Source of the DNA: Lutimaribacter degradans
Lineage (GTDB): Bacteria > Pseudomonadota > Alphaproteobacteria > Rhodobacterales > Rhodobacteraceae
Direction: 5' to 3'
DNA length: 42,259 nt
NCBI RefSeq assembly: GCF_023703375.1
Contig: NZ_JAMQGO010000017.1
Span: 1-42,259, forward strand
Shown here: in pieces, positions 41,888 to 42,259 of the stretch
How positions within the stretch are numbered: position 1 is the stretch's first letter
Layout: each line of letters starts with the position of its first letter
Translations under genes and position numbers: made by a program
The notes under the pieces: generated by a model
Databases searched by the model: none
Seen by the model: the letters and a program-made list of their open reading frames with translations, nothing else
Told to the model about the DNA's origin: nothing

Positions 41888-41912
41888 GTTGGCTGCTTGA
41901 CCCCAAGCCAAC
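41888..41912 (+). other. Hairpin after the DUF3489 gene (possible weak terminator)
   Basis: A perfect 7-bp stem GTTGGCT / AGCCAAC with an 11-nt loop starts 10 nt after the stop. There is no T-run after it on the plus strand, so termination would be weak or Rho-assisted. Confidence 0.35.
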
Positions 41913-42013
41913 TGTGTGAAATCGATCTGGGCAATGCGTTTACGTCGAACAACTGCCGATGGCTACCTGCTCACGTATCTCGCTCCCAAGACCTGTTGAA
42001 ATGAGGTTTTTGA

Positions 42014-42190
42014 TTGTCGCCACTTCTGAAGAATTCGCTACTCTTTGTGGGGTTTGCCGTTATCGCTGCGGTTCTCAATGCGATTGTTTTCCCAGGCCCG
42101 TTGGAAAGCCCATACGCTGAGGGAGTGGGAAAAGCCTTGGTTTGCTGGGGGCTAGCATATTTAGGCTCAGGACTCATAGCCAATAAATGA
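42014..42190 (+). CDS. Small two-helix membrane protein ORF, 3' end probably altered by IS5 insertion
   Basis: A 58-codon frame from TTG with a GAGG site 7 nt upstream. It encodes two hydrophobic segments (LLFVGFAVIAAVLNAIVF and ALVCWGLAYLGSGLI) around a PGPLESPYAEG loop. GC is lower than average. Its last 17 nt overlap the transposase coding end on the other strand, so the final residues may derive from the IS end and the original C-terminus may be lost. No family recognised. Confidence 0.45.
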   Translation: MSPLLKNSLLFVGFAVIAAVLNAIVFPGPLESPYAEGVGKALVCWGLAYLGSGLIANK

Positions 42191-42259
42191 CGAGCGCCGC
42201 GAGTGCGATGGCGGAGAGGAAGACCTTTGGGCATCTGTCGTATCGGGTCGCCACACGTC
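42174..42259 (-). CDS. IS5-family transposase, C-terminal fragment (cut by window edge)
   Basis: The last 27 codons of a transposase lie at the right edge, reading ATRYDRCPKVFLSAI and ending in ...IYWL and TGA at 42174. This C-terminus (RYDK-x-x-xxFL-x-A-x-x-LAA) is typical of IS5-family (IS427-like) DDE transposases. The terminal inverted repeat should lie just beyond the stop, within 42155-42175. Confidence 0.75.
   Translation of the reverse strand, partial: RVATRYDRCPKVFLSAIALAALVIYWL

Noticed and set aside
1..42259. CRISPR array, rRNA or tRNA genes
   Set aside because: No spaced direct repeats and no cloverleaf or conserved tRNA/rRNA sequence were seen on either strand.

Overview
The window comes from a high-GC alphaproteobacterium, most likely a member of the Rhodobacterales (Paracoccus/Roseobacter relatives). 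The evidence is the codon use, the many overlapping ATGA/GTGA/TGATG gene junctions, and protein families typical of that order (peroxiredoxin-like/2OG oxygenase fusion, ExoD, DUF2163/DUF2460/NlpC-P60 tail-tip set, DUF6441). The window is bracketed by insertion-sequence pieces: the first 12 codons of an IS3-type OrfA at the left edge and the last 27 codons of an IS5-type transposase at the right edge, both on the minus strand.

Left third (387-11253). An ExoD-family membrane protein on the minus strand (with its own intrinsic terminator) is divergent from a compact ten-gene plus-strand operon. That operon encodes a 2OG-Fe(II) hydroxylase with a cysteine-less peroxiredoxin-like N-terminus, an ECF sigma factor, a membrane anti-sigma factor, a TPR/GT41 (SPINDLY/OGT-like) protein O-glycosyltransferase, and six enzymes expected to build a CDP-linked, C-methylated 6-deoxy sugar (RfbF, RfbG, a zinc-finger C-methyltransferase, an RfbC-like epimerase, an SDR reductase and an O-methyltransferase-like protein). 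No gap within it exceeds 29 nt. I read it as a self-regulated protein-glycosylation system, possibly coupled to hydroxylation. This combination is the most interesting host system in the window.

Junction (11254-13913). A scar joins the 3' end of an Rz1-like lysis gene to the 3' part of a probable DUF6635 gene. It is followed by a CNNM/CBS hemolysin-family transporter and a YqhA-family membrane protein.

Right two thirds (13999-40582). A nearly complete set of head, tail and lysis genes of a lambda-like siphophage lies on the minus strand, in the order terminase small and large subunits, gpW-like, portal, ClpP-type protease, decoration protein, capsid E, head-tail joining, DUF6441, tail terminator, tail tube, tail chaperone with a -1 frameshift extension, tape measure, DUF2460, DUF2163, NlpC/P60, tail-tip protein, fibre-like proteins, holin-like protein, M15 endolysin and nested Rz/Rz1 spanins. 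No integrase, repressor or replication gene is visible. An IS110/IS1111-type element sits between the decoration and capsid genes. Five separate plus-strand cargo loci interrupt the late operon at gene junctions: an 80-aa protein, a GIY-YIG nuclease, a TacA/TacT toxin-antitoxin pair, an AT-rich coiled-coil protein and a pRiA4b ORF-3 protein. A DUF1989 gene in the same orientation as the phage genes is a further insertion. A relict of the DUF6441 3' end marks a recombination event. To the right of the terminase are two small divergent genes, a DUF3489 protein and a small membrane-protein ORF running into the IS5 end.
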